DNA from: CAZIKF01 sp964539825
Lineage (GTDB): Bacteria > Muiribacteriota > UBA6191
Reading direction: 5' to 3'
Length of the DNA: 9,741 nt
Assembly (NCBI GenBank): GCA_964539825.1
Contig: CAZIKF010000074.1
Span: 1-9,741, forward strand
Each line of letters starts with the position of its first letter. The stretch's first letter is position 1. A program made the position numbers and the translations under genes. Positions 1 through 6,554 of the stretch are shown here, piece after piece. The notes below the pieces were generated by a model. It saw only the letters and a program-made list of their open reading frames with translations. It did no database searches and was not told where the DNA came from.

Positions 1-2
1 GT

Positions 3-3000
3 ATCACAGGTACCTTGCAGACTGCGGCTCAGCCCAATGTCACCAGCCTGGGTACATTGACTGCTGTTACCGCTACTACCGCGGATATCAACGCAGGTAC
101 ACTCGACAATGTGACCATTGGGGGATCCACTGCTACCGCAGCTACCTTTACAGTCGCTACGATTGACGGTGCTACTGATGCAAATATGATAGTGGATGCA
201 AATGCGGACACAAACGATTCTTTCGTCGACTTCTATGCGGCAGGAGCATCCCAGGGTTATGTTAAATATGACCACAGTTCATCCAATAGCAATGAGGTGA
301 TGAAGTTTAAGGTTGGGGCTAATGAAAACTTCTATATTCGAGGTACTGGGAATGTGGGAATAGGAACTGAACTCCCTAACTCACCATTGGAAGTCTTTGA
401 GACCAATAATAGCTCTTTGACTGCACTGAGGATCACTAACGAGGGAACAGGTACAGGTACTTCCGCCGGAGTAAGTTTTTACTCAGACGACTCTGGGGAG
501 AATGACTTTGAGATGGCTCGCGTGGAAGCGATCCAGGTAGACACTACCAATGGTTCTGAAGATGCCAACCTATCCTTTAAGACTATGAAGGCGGGTACTC
601 TATCCTCGGCTATGATTCTCATGGAAACCGGCAGTGTTGGAATTGGAACAGACACGCCAACAGATACGATGGACATTCGGGGTACCGTGGTCGCGCCTCT
701 CTTCAAAGGTACTCTCAACGCGGGAAGTGTAGATATTGACGGAGGAGCAATCGATGGTGCTACCATTGGCGCCAACAGCCAATCCACCGGCCAATTCTCA
801 AACGTTACCGCTACTAGTTTGCGAGTAACAGGCCTGATGACAGCCACCGGAAGCAGCATAACCATGGTGTCTGCAGAAGTGACCGGAACCCTGACCGCAA
901 ACACCTTCAGCGTAACCAGCCTCAACTTAAGCGGAACCATGACAGCCGCTACAGTTGATGTTAATTCCGGAAATATCGATAACACGGTGATTGGCGCTAA
1001 TACCCAATCAACCGCTGAGTTCACTAATGTAACGGCTACCAGCCTTAGAATAACCTCTGCCCTCACAGCAACATCCAGCGGCTTGACCATAGCATCCGCA
1101 GATGTTACCGGAACTCTTACTGGAGCAACGGTAGATCTTAATGGCGGAAATATCGATGGAATTGTAATCGGACTTTCCAGTCAATCCACCGGTGAGTTCA
1201 CAAATGTTACAGCTACCAGCCTGAGAGTAACCTCCGCACTAACGGCTACGTCCAGCGGATTGACCATCACATCCGCAGATGTCACCGGAACTCTTACCGC
1301 TGCAACGGCAGATCTCAATGGCGGAAATATCGATGGAATTGTAATCGGACTTTCCAGTCAATCCACCGGTGAGTTCACAAATGTTACAGCTACCAGCCTG
1401 AGAGTAACCTCCGCGCTGACGGCTACTTCCAGCGGATTAACCATTGCATCCGCAGAGGTTACCGGGACTCTCACAGGAGCAACGGTTGATCTCAATGGAG
1501 GCAACATAGACGGAACGGTTATCGGACTTTCAAGTCAATCTACCGGTGAATTTACCAACGTGACGGCTACCAGCCTGAGAGTGACCAGTGCACTAACAGC
1601 AACTTCCACTGGATTGACTATCTCCTCCGCCAATATCACTGGAACCCTGACCGCCGCTGACTTCGATGTATCCAGTATGGACCTCACAGGTACTCTTACT
1701 GCCGCGACTGTTGATGTGAATGGAGGAAATATTGATGGTACCGTGATTGGACTTACCAGCCAATCAACCGGTGAGTTTACCAATGTTACCGCTACCAGTT
1801 TAAGAGTAACCTCCGCATTAACGGCAGCCAGTACAGGACTGACTATCACGACCGCAACCATCAATAATCTACTCACTGTGACTACCATAGATCTCAATGG
1901 TGGGAATATCGATGGTACCGTGATTGGATCTTCAAGCCAGTCTACCGGTCAGTTCACCAATGTAACCGCCACAAGCATGAGGGTCACCTCAAGCCTGACA
2001 GCAACCTCTGGAGGACTGACTATCTCTTCTGCGAATATTACCGGTACTCTTACAGGAGCTACGGTTGATCTTAATGGGGGAAATATTGATGGTACCGTGA
2101 TTGGAGCCAACAGCCAGTCTACAGCACAGTTCACCAATGTCACTGCTACCAGTCTTCGTGTTACAAGTTCTTTAACAGCCACATCAAGTGGGTTGACTAT
2201 CTCCTCCGCTAATGTCACCGGGACCTTAACTGCTGCGACGTTTGATGTTACGAGCCTGAACCTCTCAGGTACCATGACTGCCGCTACTGTAGATATCAAC
2301 GGTGGAAATATTGATGACATCACCGTTGGGGCAACCACTCCTGGAACAGGTACCTTTAAGACTTTCACAGTCAATAACGGTGCGGGCGCAGGCCTTGCAA
2401 CAGTGGTAGCCGGAAGCGGAAACGCAACTCTACTCCTGGATGCTTCCAGCTCGTCCCAACAGTCGAGGATTGAATTTGATCGTGGCACCGGAAGCGCTGA
2501 AGGAGCCCTGGTCTATAGTCACAATGCTTCCTCAACTGCCGAGAAACTTCAAATTCAGGTAGGCACCAATACCAGCTTACATATTCTCGGAAGCGGTAAC
2601 GTCGGACTTGGCGCGGAAGCAACCAATCCTTCCGATGTAGCTGAAGTCAGCAAGGATCAGAATGGTCTGACGGCCCTTCGTATCACCAACCTAAATTCTG
2701 GTGCTAGCACCGCCGCTGGTGTACGCATGTTTTCAGATACAGCAGATGAAACATCCTTTGAGATGGCGAGAATGGAAGCGATCCTGGTCGATACCACAGA
2801 CCTTTCTGGTGATGCGAACCTGCAATTCCACACCCAGAATGCCGGATCTTTATCGTCTGCCATGATCATCATGAGCACTGGAAGTGTTGGTATTGGAACT
2901 GATACACCAACCGATACCCTGGATGTTCGGGGAACCGTTGTAGCTCCTCTCTTCAAAGGTGTGATCAACTCACCCAGCATTGATCTTGATGGCGGCACCA

Positions 3001-6000
3001 TAGACGGAACCACCATCGGAGCCACCACTCCTGAATCCGCTACATTCGACTTCGCCACTGTCGATGGCTCCACCGACGCGGAACTGACCATTGACGCGAA
3101 TGCTACAAGCAATGATTCCAAAATCAACTTCTACGCTGGGGGAGCAACTCAGGGAGGCATTACCTACAATCATAATTCTACCGGGACAAGTGAGTTGATG
3201 GAATTCTCCGCCGGTGGCACCACCACACTGTATGTCAAAGGAGATGGAAACGTAGGTATAGGAGAGAGTTCTCCGGATCAGGACCTCGAAGTCAGCAATG
3301 CAGCGGAGGCCGAGGTACACATTGATGGAGGTACCAACGCGGTCCTCTCTCTTGATGCCAATGCTGATGCCAATAGTTCGACTCTGCAGTTCCAGAAGGC
3401 AGGTTCTACCGAAGGTTCCATCCTCTACAATCATGATGGTACCGGATCTGATGAGTTGATGGAGTTTAATGTAGGAGGCAGCACGCAGTTCTACCTACAA
3501 GGCAACGGAAGAATGGGAATCGCCACTTCCACACCTCAGGACCTTCTGGAAGTTTACTCTAGTGACTCCGGAAATCTAAGCGCTCTTAGAATCACGAACG
3601 AAGGCAACGCTGCTGATACTGCTGCTGGAGTTAGTTTCTACGGAGATGATTCCACCTCAGATGACTATGAGATGGCTCGTGTTGAGGCCTTACAGGTAGA
3701 CAACACCAATTCTAGTGAGGATGCCAAGCTCTCCTTTAAAACTATGAAGGCAGGTACCCTCTCCTCGGTCATGATGTTGATGGAGACAGGCAGTGTTGGT
3801 ATTGGTACCGATACACCTACAAACACTGTGGATATTCGAGGCACCGTAGTAGCTCCCCTCTTCCAGGGTAACATCAACGCTCCTTCTATGGATCTCGATG
3901 GAGGTACTATTGATGGAGTTACCATAGGGGGAACCACTCCCGAGTCTGCAACCTTCGACTTCGCAATCGTAGATGGGTCTACCGATGCTGAACTCACCAT
4001 CGATGCCAATGCCAGCTCTAACGATTCCAAGTTAAATTTTGCCAGCGCTGGTACAAACCAGGGCGGAATTACATTCAATCACAATGGTACCGATGCCAGC
4101 GAGAAGATAGAAGTTAGTGTGGGAGGTTCCACACAATTCTACTTTCAGGGCAACGGGCGCATGGGTATAGGCACCTCAACTCCTCAGGATATGCTTGAAA
4201 TCTACGAGGATAATTCGGGTGCACTAACCGCCATCCGAATTACAAATGAAGGCAATGCTGCCAATAGTGCAGCTGGTGTTAGTTTCTATAATGATGACTC
4301 CACCAGCAATGACTTTGAAATGGCCCGCATCGAAACCCTTCTCATAGACAATACAAATGGTTCTGAAGATGCCAAGGTTTCCTTTAAGACAATGCGAGCA
4401 GGCACCCTGTCCTCCGCTATGATCATCATGGAGACTGGCAGCGTTGGTATCGGTACCGATACTCCTACCAATACAGTGGACATTCGCGGAACGGTAGTAG
4501 CTCCCCTCTTTAAGGGTGCAGTAACTCTTACCGGCGGGAACATCGATGGCACTACCATCGGAGCTACCACACCCGAGTCTGCCACTTTCGATTACGCAAC
4601 CGTTGATGGATCAACTGATGCTGAACTCATCATTGATGCGAATGCAACCTCCAACGATTCCAGGTTAGATTTCTATGCGGCTGGATCCTCAGAAGGAAGC
4701 ATCGTTTACAATCATAATAGCAGCGCAACCAGCGAGCTGATGGAATTTAGTGTTGGCGGCAGCCAGAGGGTATATATCAAAGGGGATGGGAATGTAGGTA
4801 TTGGTGAGAGCACTCCCGATCAAAATCTTGAGGTTAGCGATGCAGCTGAGGCGGAGATCCATGTAGATGGTGGTACGAATGCGATACTATCCCTGGATGC
4901 AAATGCTGATGGCAACAGCTCTAGCCTACAGTTCCAGAAAGCCGGGAGTACTGAGGGATCCATTGTTTACAACCATGATGGTACCGGTACTGATGAGAAG
5001 GTCGAGTTTAATGTGGGCGGAAGTACTCAATTCTACCTCCAGGGTAATGGGCGCATGGGTATTGCTACAGCAACTCCTCAAGATCTTGTTGAGATTTACT
5101 CCAGTGATTCAGGAAATCTCAGTGCACTGCGAATCACCAATGAAGGTGACGCAGCCAATACTGCTGCTGGAGTTAGCTTTTACGGAGATGACTCCACTTC
5201 AAATGACTATGAGATGGCTCGTGTTGAGGCTCTGCAAGTTGATAATACCAATACCACTGAAGATGCTAACTTATCCTTCAAGACCATGAAGGCCGGCACT
5301 TTATCCTCGGCTATGATTATCATGAGCACAGGTAGTGTGGGAATTGGAACTGACACTCCAACAGATACAGTAGATATTCGCGGATCGGTTGTAGCACCTC
5401 TGTTTAAGGGAACGCTCAATGCCGACACCGTGGACATAAATGGAGGAGCCATTGATGGAACGACAATCGGAGCAAGTTCCGCTTCATCCGGTACCTTTGC
5501 TTTCGCTACAGTTGACGGGGCCACGGATGCTGAACTCATTATTGATGCAAATGCTACCAGCAATGATTCAAAACTAAATTTCTATGCTGGCGGTGCTAGT
5601 GAAGGTGGTATCACTTATAACCACAGCGGTACAGCTGCCAATGAGCTCATGGAATTTAGCGCGGGTGGATCAACGACTCTGTATGTCAAAGGTTCAGGAA
5701 GGATTGGTGTCGGAACCAATGCTCCAGCGAGTACCTTTGATGTAGAGGGTAGCGCTACGATTGGCGCCACCTATTCAGGATCCAACGCCGCACCTACTAA
5801 CGGCATGATTGTTGAGGGTGATTCTGGCTTTGGAACCAATAGTCCTGAAATGCGCCTCCAAGTTTCAGGTGGGGGTCTGTGTGTTGGAAGTGATGCTAAC
5901 TGTAATTCAGATAACGATACGGAAGGTACGATCTACGCCACGAATACTACGGTCCAGGCCGCCGACTACGCAGAGTACTTTGAGCGTGAGGAAGTCCTTT

Positions 6001-6401
6001 ATCCCACGGATATCGTGGGAGTGAATCCACGAACTGGGAAGGTTCGAAAGTACCAGCCTGGAGACCGCCTCCTGGGTGTCGTACCAATTCAACCCGGAAT
6101 TGTAGGAAACGGTTGGGCTGATAAGGAGACCAACGCACTCGTAGGTCTGATGGGTCAGCTAGAGTTTGATAGAGACCAGGTAAAAATCAAAGGTAATTAT
6201 GTTCAAACATTGGATGGTAAGACTCTCGGGTTCCTGCTATCTAATGGAAAGGTCTATGTGAATCTGGGTAGTAATCTGGATGGAGACTCCCAGAATCAAG
6301 ATGAGCGTATTGAAGAACTAGAGCAGCAGCATAAGCAGCAGCAGCAGACGATTGATGAACTGAAGCAGCAGATCAAGTATCTGATGAAAGCATTGAAGTA
6401 G
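3..6401 (+). CDS. Giant repetitive fibre/adhesin-like protein, 5'-partial
   Basis: The frame is open from the first complete codon (position 3) to TAG at 6399-6401. Residues are numbered from the TTG at 15, which is not a real start: the upstream codons (ITGT) continue the same repeat, so the N-terminus and any secretion signal lie outside. The 2,128 visible residues are low-complexity in style but strictly modular, with five GSVGIGTDTP boxes (residues 206, 956, 1259, 1475, 1773), related GNVGIG boxes, and about 14 linkers of form IDGxxIG. Sequences with GNVGIGTxxP repeats are known in phage tail fibres, bacterial surface fibres and Bdellovibrio mosaic adhesive trimers, where three chains intertwine as beta-rich stalks. 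The end (residue 1956 onward) carries a Cys pair, an ADYAEYFE domain and a heptad coiled coil, as expected of a trimerising C-terminus. I found only two Cys and one Trp. I infer a trimeric extracellular or tail fibre; ligand and location are unknown. Confidence 0.85.
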   Translation: MTGTLQTAAQPNVTSLGTLTAVTATTADINAGTLDNVTIGGSTATAATFTVATIDGATDANMIVDANADTNDSFVDFYAAGASQGYVKYDHSSSNSNEVMKFKVGANENFYIRGTGNVGIGTELPNSPLEVFETNNSSLTALRITNEGTGTGTSAGVSFYSDDSGENDFEMARVEAIQVDTTNGSEDANLSFKTMKAGTLSSAMILMETGSVGIGTDTPTDTMDIRGTVVAPLFKGTLNAGSVDIDGGAIDGATIGANSQSTGQFSNVTATSLRVTGLMTATGSSITMVSAEVTGTLTANTFSVTSLNLSGTMTAATVDVNSGNIDNTVIGANTQSTAEFTNVTATSLRITSALTATSSGLTIASADVTGTLTGATVDLNGGNIDGIVIGLSSQSTGEFTNVTATSLRVTSALTATSSGLTITSADVTGTLTAATADLNGGNIDGIVIGLSSQSTGEFTNVTATSLRVTSALTATSSGLTIASAEVTGTLTGATVDLNGGNIDGTVIGLSSQSTGEFTNVTATSLRVTSALTATSTGLTISSANITGTLTAADFDVSSMDLTGTLTAATVDVNGGNIDGTVIGLTSQSTGEFTNVTATSLRVTSALTAASTGLTITTATINNLLTVTTIDLNGGNIDGTVIGSSSQSTGQFTNVTATSMRVTSSLTATSGGLTISSANITGTLTGATVDLNGGNIDGTVIGANSQSTAQFTNVTATSLRVTSSLTATSSGLTISSANVTGTLTAATFDVTSLNLSGTMTAATVDINGGNIDDITVGATTPGTGTFKTFTVNNGAGAGLATVVAGSGNATLLLDASSSSQQSRIEFDRGTGSAEGALVYSHNASSTAEKLQIQVGTNTSLHILGSGNVGLGAEATNPSDVAEVSKDQNGLTALRITNLNSGASTAAGVRMFSDTADETSFEMARMEAILVDTTDLSGDANLQFHTQNAGSLSSAMIIMSTGSVGIGTDTPTDTLDVRGTVVAPLFKGVINSPSIDLDGGTIDGTTIGATTPESATFDFATVDGSTDAELTIDANATSNDSKINFYAGGATQGGITYNHNSTGTSELMEFSAGGTTTLYVKGDGNVGIGESSPDQDLEVSNAAEAEVHIDGGTNAVLSLDANADANSSTLQFQKAGSTEGSILYNHDGTGSDELMEFNVGGSTQFYLQGNGRMGIATSTPQDLLEVYSSDSGNLSALRITNEGNAADTAAGVSFYGDDSTSDDYEMARVEALQVDNTNSSEDAKLSFKTMKAGTLSSVMMLMETGSVGIGTDTPTNTVDIRGTVVAPLFQGNINAPSMDLDGGTIDGVTIGGTTPESATFDFAIVDGSTDAELTIDANASSNDSKLNFASAGTNQGGITFNHNGTDASEKIEVSVGGSTQFYFQGNGRMGIGTSTPQDMLEIYEDNSGALTAIRITNEGNAANSAAGVSFYNDDSTSNDFEMARIETLLIDNTNGSEDAKVSFKTMRAGTLSSAMIIMETGSVGIGTDTPTNTVDIRGTVVAPLFKGAVTLTGGNIDGTTIGATTPESATFDYATVDGSTDAELIIDANATSNDSRLDFYAAGSSEGSIVYNHNSSATSELMEFSVGGSQRVYIKGDGNVGIGESTPDQNLEVSDAAEAEIHVDGGTNAILSLDANADGNSSSLQFQKAGSTEGSIVYNHDGTGTDEKVEFNVGGSTQFYLQGNGRMGIATATPQDLVEIYSSDSGNLSALRITNEGDAANTAAGVSFYGDDSTSNDYEMARVEALQVDNTNTTEDANLSFKTMKAGTLSSAMIIMSTGSVGIGTDTPTDTVDIRGSVVAPLFKGTLNADTVDINGGAIDGTTIGASSASSGTFAFATVDGATDAELIIDANATSNDSKLNFYAGGASEGGITYNHSGTAANELMEFSAGGSTTLYVKGSGRIGVGTNAPASTFDVEGSATIGATYSGSNAAPTNGMIVEGDSGFGTNSPEMRLQVSGGGLCVGSDANCNSDNDTEGTIYATNTTVQAADYAEYFEREEVLYPTDIVGVNPRTGKVRKYQPGDRLLGVVPIQPGIVGNGWADKETNALVGLMGQLEFDRDQVKIKGNYVQTLDGKTLGFLLSNGKVYVNLGSNLDGDSQNQDERIEELEQQHKQQQQTIDELKQQIKYLMKALK
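162..770 (+). repeat. First short fibre module (about 200 residues)
   Basis: This module starts with IDGATDA (residue 50) and runs through a GNVGIG box, an LRITNEG / GVSFY / EMARVEA segment, and the first GSVGIGTDTP box at 630. It ends in the GTVVAPLFKG segment that leads into the IDGATIG linker. From module start to GSVGIG box is 468 nt, exactly the distance in the short module at 3969-4601, so the two share one architecture. The right boundary is approximate because the linker blends into the array that follows. Confidence 0.7.
1141..1237 (+). repeat. Perfect 97-bp direct repeat, copy 1
   Basis: By eye, this stretch is identical base for base to 1318-1414, offset by exactly one 177-nt array unit. 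Identity breaks at 1238 (a) against 1415 (g). Other array units match at the protein level but differ at many synonymous positions, so this pair looks like a recent duplication or gene conversion. Confidence 0.9.
1318..1414 (+). repeat. Perfect 97-bp direct repeat, copy 2
   Basis: Second copy of the 97-bp identity described for 1141-1237, in the same reading frame. It encodes the GGNIDGIVIGL to LRVTSA stretch of consecutive array units, the only two units that carry IDGIVIG instead of IDGTVIG. Confidence 0.9.
2361..3059 (+). repeat. Divergent fibre module after the array
   Basis: This module follows the last 75-residue array unit. It opens with TFTVNNGAGAGL where the other modules have a VDGSTDAEL-type start, then gives an LLLDASS stretch, GNVGLG in place of GNVGIG, an LRITNLN / FEMARMEA segment, and the second GSVGIGTDTP box at 2880. 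It is recognisably the same family but the most divergent of the larger modules, both in its start and in its GNVG box, which has AEATNPSDVAEV where others have a P-rich LEV segment. Confidence 0.7.
3060..3968 (+). repeat. Long fibre module 1 (303 residues)
   Basis: This runs from VDGSTDAEL (residue 1016) to the next VDGSTDAEL. It contains two tandem sub-units of exactly 87 residues phase: DAELTIDANA recurs as NAVLSLDANA 87 residues later. Each sub-unit has a YNH segment, an ELMEF segment, and a GNVGIG or GRMGIA box. An LRITNEG / GVSFY / EMARVEA segment, the GSVGIGTDTP box (3789) and the GTVVAPLFQG linker follow. The module at 4602-5510 has the same length and order. Confidence 0.85.
3969..4601 (+). 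repeat. Short fibre module (211 residues)
   Basis: Same plan as its long neighbours but with one 87-residue sub-unit instead of two, and a linker 5 residues shorter (AVTLTGGNIDG instead of NINAPSMDLDGGTIDG). These two differences account exactly for the 92-residue length difference from 303. The GSVGIGTDTP box is at 4437. Confidence 0.85.
4602..5510 (+). repeat. Long fibre module 2 (303 residues)
   Basis: This is the second full-length module, the same length as that at 3060-3968 and very close to it in protein sequence, for example in the stretches FQKAGSTEGS, GGSTQFYLQGNGRMGIA and YSSDSGNLSALRITNEG. Codons differ at many synonymous positions, so the duplication is not recent. The GSVGIGTDTP box at 5331 lies 1,542 nt (514 residues) after that of long module 1. 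A further partial module starts at 5511 and breaks off into the C-terminal region after a GRIGVGTNAP box at 5691. Confidence 0.85.
5880..6299 (+). other. C-terminal Cys-pair segment and ADYAEYFE (peptidase-G2-like) domain of the fibre
   Basis: The only two cysteines I find in the protein sit 7 residues apart (C1956 and C1963, in GLCVGSDANC). They precede GTIYA and then ADYAEYFE (residues 1983-1990). After this come DIVGVNPRTGKVRK, LLGVVPIQPGIVGNGW, LVGLMGQLEF and a final LSNGKVYVNL strand. This order (ADxAEYFE, D-V-G, K-I/V-R-K, ILGVVS-P-IVGN, ALVGxV) matches what I recall of the peptidase-G2 / IMC autocleavage class in phage appendage proteins and of the C-termini of many bacterial GNVGIGT proteins. 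I infer a trimer-nucleating, possibly chaperone-like end. Whether it cleaves itself cannot be told: I see no conserved cleavage site I can name with confidence. Confidence 0.55.
6300..6398 (+). other. C-terminal heptad coiled coil of the fibre
   Basis: Residues 2096-2128 form an unbroken heptad register: core positions are I2099, L2102, H2106, Q2109, I2113, L2116, I2120, L2123 and L2127, flanked by Glu, Lys and Gln. The middle two core layers are polar (His, Gln), inside a (CAG)4 run at 6336-6347 that encodes QQQQ. A short coiled coil as the last 33 residues fits a trimerisation clamp behind the preceding domain. Confidence 0.85.
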
Positions 6402-6426
6402 ACTACACGCTCAATCTCCACCAGGG

Positions 6427-6459
6427 AAGCCCGAACCGTTACGGTTCGGGCTTTTTCTT
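6427..6459 (+). terminator. Rho-independent terminator of the fibre gene
   Basis: A perfect 12-bp stem (6427-6438 with 6442-6453) closes a 3-nt TTA loop, is GC-rich in the middle, and runs directly into TTTTT-C-TT. It begins 25 bp after the fibre stop codon. The opposite strand has the same stem but no T-run after it, so this serves the + strand gene far better than gltX. Confidence 0.93.
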
Positions 6460-6462
6460 ACT

Positions 6463-6509
6463 CTGAAATGAATTCCTCCCCTATCCTCACAGCCTTGAGG
6501 CAATTTCAG
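6463..6509. repeat. Nested inverted repeat between the convergent genes
   Basis: CTGAAAT (6463-6469) pairs perfectly with ATTTCAG (6503-6509). Inside it, CCTCA (6485-6489) pairs with TGAGG (6496-6500) around a 6-nt loop. On the - strand this would lie in the gltX 3' untranslated region, starting about 45 nt after its stop codon. It lacks the T-run of an intrinsic terminator and the stems are short, so it is only a candidate 3'-end structure for gltX. Confidence 0.35.
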
Positions 6510-6554
6510 TTTGAAAGACTAATTTTGGAGGTAAAGGACTCAGCGGGAAAAGTC

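Larger units (their letters stand above)
801..2360 (+). repeat. Eight-unit linker array with 59- and 75-residue spacing
   Basis: Anchored on the segment NVTATSLR, copies start at 801, 1026, 1203, 1380, 1557, 1782, 1959 and 2136, and the equivalent point of the next module is 2361. The spacings are 225, 177, 177, 177, 225, 177, 177 and 225 nt, that is 75 or 59 residues with no other length. The 48-nt difference is a 16-residue insert of the type TGTLTAAxFDVSSLNL, itself a second copy of the TGTLTAAT segment beside it. Each unit carries LTATSSGLTI, TGTLT, GGNIDGTVIG and QSTGEFTN-type segments. The unit is a stutter of the linker that joins the larger modules elsewhere in the same protein. I infer a regular shaft segment. 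Confidence 0.9.

Noticed and set aside
801..2360. CRISPR array or other non-coding tandem repeat
   Set aside because: The repeats vary at synonymous sites, keep the reading frame, and have no constant repeat with unique spacers.
479..4585. Several long stop-free antisense frames (for example 479-1090, 1535-1897, 1949-2488, 2657-3127, 3665-4078) opposite the fibre gene
   Set aside because: They recur in the same phase wherever the fibre repeats recur, which is what repeated codons read backwards give. They have no ribosome-binding sites and no recognisable protein features.
4867..5289. A 140-codon frame on the + strand in another phase
   Set aside because: It lies entirely inside the fibre modules, where the fibre frame continues with perfect repeat periodicity.
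6336..6347. (CAG)4 run as a phase-variable microsatellite
   Set aside because: Four trinucleotide repeats are short, and slippage would stay in frame; it is better explained as the Gln-rich coiled coil.
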